DNA from: an uncultured Eubacteriales bacterium
GTDB taxonomy: Bacteria; Bacillota; Clostridia; Oscillospirales; Ruminococcaceae
Length of the DNA: 18,065 nt
Assembly (NCBI GenBank): GCA_959605275.1
Contig: CAUHFD010000030.1
Span: 1 to 18,065, forward strand
Direction of reading: 5' to 3'
Shown: positions 15,212 through 18,065 of the stretch, in pieces
How positions within the stretch are numbered: the first letter of the stretch is position 1
Layout: each line of letters starts with the position of its first letter
Notes under the pieces: model-generated
Database searches by the model: none
Told to the model about the DNA's origin: nothing
What the model saw: the letters and a program-made list of their open reading frames with translations, nothing else
Made by a program: the position numbers and the translations under genes

Positions 15212-17431
15212 ATGAAAAAACTCTTTTGTTTATTTCTTTGTTTGTTGTTCGCTGTAACTTTTATGAGTGCGTATGCGGTTCCGCCTGATGCTGATGCTCA
15301 ATCCCAAGAGTCAGCGGTAGAAGAAGGATTTCAGAAGATTGCAGAAGAAGGTGCTCTTTCTTTATTTGTCAATATTCAGACGGCAGAGGTTCGTGTTCGT
15401 GATAGTGCAACTGGGAAAGAATGGAGTACAAATCCGACTCCGCCGGAGGAAATCGAGATTTCTAGGGGAGCATTGCGGCAGTTGAAATCCCAGTTGCGTG
15501 TAACTTTTCTTGATGAAATGCGTAATAGTATTACCGTAACTAGTTTTGACGCTTGTGTGGAACAATCAACTTATGCTATTCGAACAGTAAAAGAAGCTGG
15601 TCAGGTGGTCGGTGTCAAGATCAGCTATGACTTTGCAGATGAGTCTCAACGATTTCGTATTTCTTTGTTACTTAAGCTTGCTAAAGATACTTTAATTGCT
15701 CAGATTCCATTGGACGAAATTGAAGAATACGGTTCTTCTCGGGTTTGTACTGTTGATGTATTACCGTCCTTTGGAGCAGTGTACGGTGAAGAAAAGGGAT
15801 ATCTGTTTGTTCCAGACGGTAGCGGTGCGTTGATTGATTTTTCAGATCGTTATAAGAACGCGGACGATTACGAGGAACCAGTGTACGGTTTTGATTCGGG
15901 AACTAAATTAGATATATACCGAGCAGCGACGTCGGCGGAAATTCGTATGCCGGTTTTTGGGATGAAAAAGGACTTCGCTGGATATGTGGCAATGGTTACG
16001 AGCGGGGATGCACTTGCTGATATTAAGGCATTTTCTTCCCAACTGCGTTATGGATATTCTGCGGTGTGTAGTTCGTTCTGTTTCCGTGAAGTAGATGACA
16101 CCGGTGTGGACAGCGGAGATAAGTTGCGGCGAATCGTAACGATGGTGGATCCTTCCACAGCTTCAGAGAATTTTTCGGTGCAATATGCTTTCCTAGGGCA
16201 CGAGGATGCAGATTACAGTGGAATGGCACGTCGGTATCGTGCTTATTTAATCGAGCGATACGGTTTGAAACCGATGAAAGAGAAAACAGCAGCAGCTCCA
16301 TTTATAGAACTGTTTGGAAAGACTTATCGAAAAGCTTCCTTTTTGGGAATTCCTTATCAGCGTACTGTAAAAGCGACTACATTTGAGCAGGCATCCGCGA
16401 TTTATCAAGAATTGTTGGATAGCGGAATGACAGATTTGCGAATGGGGTTATACGGATTTTCGAATAGCGGCTATAATAATAAGATGATTCAAAAACAAAA
16501 ATTTGATAGCTCATTAGGAGGAAAAAAAGGCTTTTTATCCCTGTTGGAAAAAGCTAAGGATAGCGGACGGATATTTGTGGCCTATGATTTGTTACATGAT
16601 TACAGTGCAGCCAATAGTTTTTTTAAGAAAAACAACTATATTCGAAGTTTGAATAACTTGCTGATTACTCGACGGGGCGCGGTGTTGAGTACTGGCGCGG
16701 CTGATAGCAGTCAAAAATGGCTGCTAAATAGCGGAAGCGTTATTTGTCAGACTTCGGAAAGATTGTTGTCGTCATTGACGACTCCGAAGGATTACGGCGT
16801 GTTATACATGAATATGGGCTATGAGTTATACAACGATTTTTCAGAATCAGCGCCTAAAGATCGCCAGCAGCTTTTATCCGATTATGTGGCAGTTTTGGAA
16901 AAGACAAAAAAGGTTTCAGCCTTCGTTGGATCAGACGGTGCCAATATATATATGCTTTATGGAGCAAATATGCTGTGCGAAATCCCGATGACCTGTTCGG
17001 AGCAAGATATTATCAGTTGTGAAGTCCCTTTTTACGCAATGGTGTTGCACGGGTTGGTAGATTTGACCTCATCACCGTTGAATATAGCTTCTGACCAAGC
17101 ACAAATAGTTGGAATGTGCGCTCAGTTTGGTGTGCGTCCTACTTATCGCTTGACGTACTGCAACAGCAGTAAGCTGATAGAAACTAATTTGGCGTTCTTG
17201 TACAATTCCTCCTATGATTTTTGGAAAGAGGATATACAGGCAAATGATCGGTTCATCCGAACTGCGCAGGAAGAATTGGCAAACCAACTGATTATTTCGC
17301 ATCGGTATGAAGGTGATTTAAGTATTACGACTTATGAAAATGGTGCAGTATTAGTTTACAACCGAAGCAAAATTAATTCTGCGGTATATCAAAAAAAAAT
17401 CGTTGCACCGCAAGAAATTGTTCGTTATTAA
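15212..17431 (+). CDS. Secreted DUF5696-family protein, possible glycosidase
   Basis: 739 residues with a signal peptide (cleavage likely after SAYA, near residue 22) and no obvious membrane anchor. The first half is beta-rich and carries segments typical of DUF5696 proteins: LSLFVNIQTAEVRVRDSATG, GYLFVPDGSGALIDFSD and FAGYVAMVTSGDALADI. From about residue 370 the alternating strand/helix pattern suggests a TIM barrel (TDLRMGLYGFSNSGYNNK, RIFVAYDLLHDYS, GVLYMNMGYELYNDFSES). Near the end comes SDGANIYMLYGANMLCEIP and EVPFYAMVLHGLVDLTSSPLN (about 602-622). This layout, a beta-sandwich then a barrel, recalls GH101/GH129-type enzymes. I infer a glycan-active role; catalytic residues cannot be assigned. 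GAGGGGAG (15196-15203) sets the start, 16 nt after YIP1. It ends the intact operon. Confidence 0.8.
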   Translation: MKKLFCLFLCLLFAVTFMSAYAVPPDADAQSQESAVEEGFQKIAEEGALSLFVNIQTAEVRVRDSATGKEWSTNPTPPEEIEISRGALRQLKSQLRVTFLDEMRNSITVTSFDACVEQSTYAIRTVKEAGQVVGVKISYDFADESQRFRISLLLKLAKDTLIAQIPLDEIEEYGSSRVCTVDVLPSFGAVYGEEKGYLFVPDGSGALIDFSDRYKNADDYEEPVYGFDSGTKLDIYRAATSAEIRMPVFGMKKDFAGYVAMVTSGDALADIKAFSSQLRYGYSAVCSSFCFREVDDTGVDSGDKLRRIVTMVDPSTASENFSVQYAFLGHEDADYSGMARRYRAYLIERYGLKPMKEKTAAAPFIELFGKTYRKASFLGIPYQRTVKATTFEQASAIYQELLDSGMTDLRMGLYGFSNSGYNNKMIQKQKFDSSLGGKKGFLSLLEKAKDSGRIFVAYDLLHDYSAANSFFKKNNYIRSLNNLLITRRGAVLSTGAADSSQKWLLNSGSVICQTSERLLSSLTTPKDYGVLYMNMGYELYNDFSESAPKDRQQLLSDYVAVLEKTKKVSAFVGSDGANIYMLYGANMLCEIPMTCSEQDIISCEVPFYAMVLHGLVDLTSSPLNIASDQAQIVGMCAQFGVRPTYRLTYCNSSKLIETNLAFLYNSSYDFWKEDIQANDRFIRTAQEELANQLIISHRYEGDLSITTYENGAVLVYNRSKINSAVYQKKIVAPQEIVRY

Positions 17432-17451
17432 AAATATAAAGGACAGTAAAT

Positions 17452-18065
17452 CCGAGCAAGAATAATCATTTCGACATAGATTCTTTGAATAACATAAGAG
17501 AGGTAAGGTTTTTTATCAACGGAACTTTTTGCGGAGCACATCGGAGCTGTTATGTTTCGTTTGTTTTCGATGCAACGTCGTTACTACACGAGGGAGAAAA
17601 ATTGTTGGTGATACACGCAAAAGATAGTGCCCGAGATTTAATGATTCCCTGTGGCAAACAAAGTTATGAATATGCTTGCACTGGTTGTTTATATATCCGT
17701 AAGACTGGCATTTGGCAAACCGTGTGGCTGGAATTTGTACCGCAGACGTATCTTTGCTCTGTTACTTATCACACTGATGCACAGGCCGGGACGGTGATGA
17801 TTAATGCCAAGGTGTCTGGCGCAGCAACCCGCTCTGTTTAGGTGTTCTACAAAGGAAAGCGAATGGGTAACGCCTCAGTGTCGGTAGGCAGAGAGCAGAC
17901 TTCCTTGGTTATTGCGTTGAAGGAGATTCATTTGTGGGAGTTGGGACACGGTCACTTATATGATGTAGAACTGTCCTATGGAGAGGATTACGTGAAAAGC
18001 TACTTTGGACTGTGATCAATCCGCATGGACGGATATATGTTTATGATTAATGAAAAGTAGGTGTT
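17452..18065 (+). pseudogene. Decayed GH2 glycosidase (beta-galactosidase-like), 5' truncated
   Basis: One continuous frame reads through GH2 domains but is broken. The sugar-binding jelly-roll is seen from about 17500 (VRFFINGTFCGAHRSCY, then TGIWQTVWLEFVPQTY), followed by the Ig-like second domain (VFYKGKRMGNASVSVG, HGHLYDVELSY, SYFGL) and the entry to the catalytic barrel (SIRMDGYMFMINEK). Roughly 90 residues of the normal GH2 N-terminus are missing, and no proper start exists; the first start-like codon is TTG 17485. Three in-phase stops interrupt it: TAG 17839-17841, TGA 18013-18015 (where relatives have Arg after SYFGL) and TAG 18058-18060 (where relatives usually have Pro before VF). 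There are no frameshifts, so decay appears recent. The barrel would continue beyond the window. Confidence 0.85.

Noticed and set aside
17839..18060. Recoding of TAG as a sense codon in the GH2 frame
   Set aside because: None of the intact genes here ends in TAG, which briefly suggested recoding. However, a TGA is also in phase although TGA ends several neighbours, and the N-terminus is missing, so decay is simpler.

Overview
The window looks like a carbohydrate-use locus from a Gram-positive bacterium of the Bacillota, most likely a Clostridia-type (possibly gut) organism. The grounds are the low-to-moderate GC content, strong AGGAGG-type ribosome binding sites, short intergenic gaps, ATGA start/stop overlaps, MsmK-dependent-style sugar ABC permeases with no local ATPase, and the protein families present. 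Species cannot be named from the sequence alone.

Layout. (1) Positions 1-162 hold the remnant of an unidentified open frame. It is cut by an IS3-family (IS150-group) insertion sequence at about 163-1483, whose orfA/orfB lie on the minus strand and are joined by a programmed -1 slippery run. (2) Positions 1484-1652 are an AT-rich leader with a near-perfect 16-bp palindrome that could be an operator. (3) Positions 1653-6033 are a plus-strand operon: a GH109-like Gfo/Idh/MocA protein, an OPA/GlpT-like MFS transporter and a cytoplasmic GH35 beta-galactosidase. (4) Positions 6034-6524 have no credible gene. They hold a compact, roughly 256-bp hairpin-rich element with terminal inverted repeats and 7-bp flanking direct repeats. 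One of its hairpins has the form of a bidirectional intrinsic terminator. An AT-rich leader for the next operon follows. (5) Positions 6525-17431 are a second, tightly packed plus-strand operon: permease, permease, a very large solute-binding protein, permease, permease, an NHL-repeat/TPR membrane-anchored protein, a YIP1-family membrane protein and a secreted DUF5696 protein. (6) Positions 17452-18065 (running off the end) are a decayed GH2 glycosidase lacking its N-terminus and carrying three in-phase stops.

How the genes may work together. The second operon reads as a cell-surface glycan capture and import machine. DUF5696 is a large secreted protein with a probable glycosidase-like fold. 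The solute-binding protein carries a CBM6-like module. An NHL/TPR protein is tethered outside the membrane, YIP1 sits in it, and two CUT1-type permease pairs supply import. The upstream operon would process the imported sugars in the cytoplasm (GH35, GH109-like) with a separate MFS route. GH35, GH2, GH109-like and a possibly GH101/GH129-like DUF5696 would all fit a glycan containing beta-galactose and alpha-N-acetylgalactosamine, such as mucin-type O-glycans. That substrate is inference only. The least described parts are the DUF5696-YIP1-NHL/TPR trio and its fixed position behind a doubled permease set.
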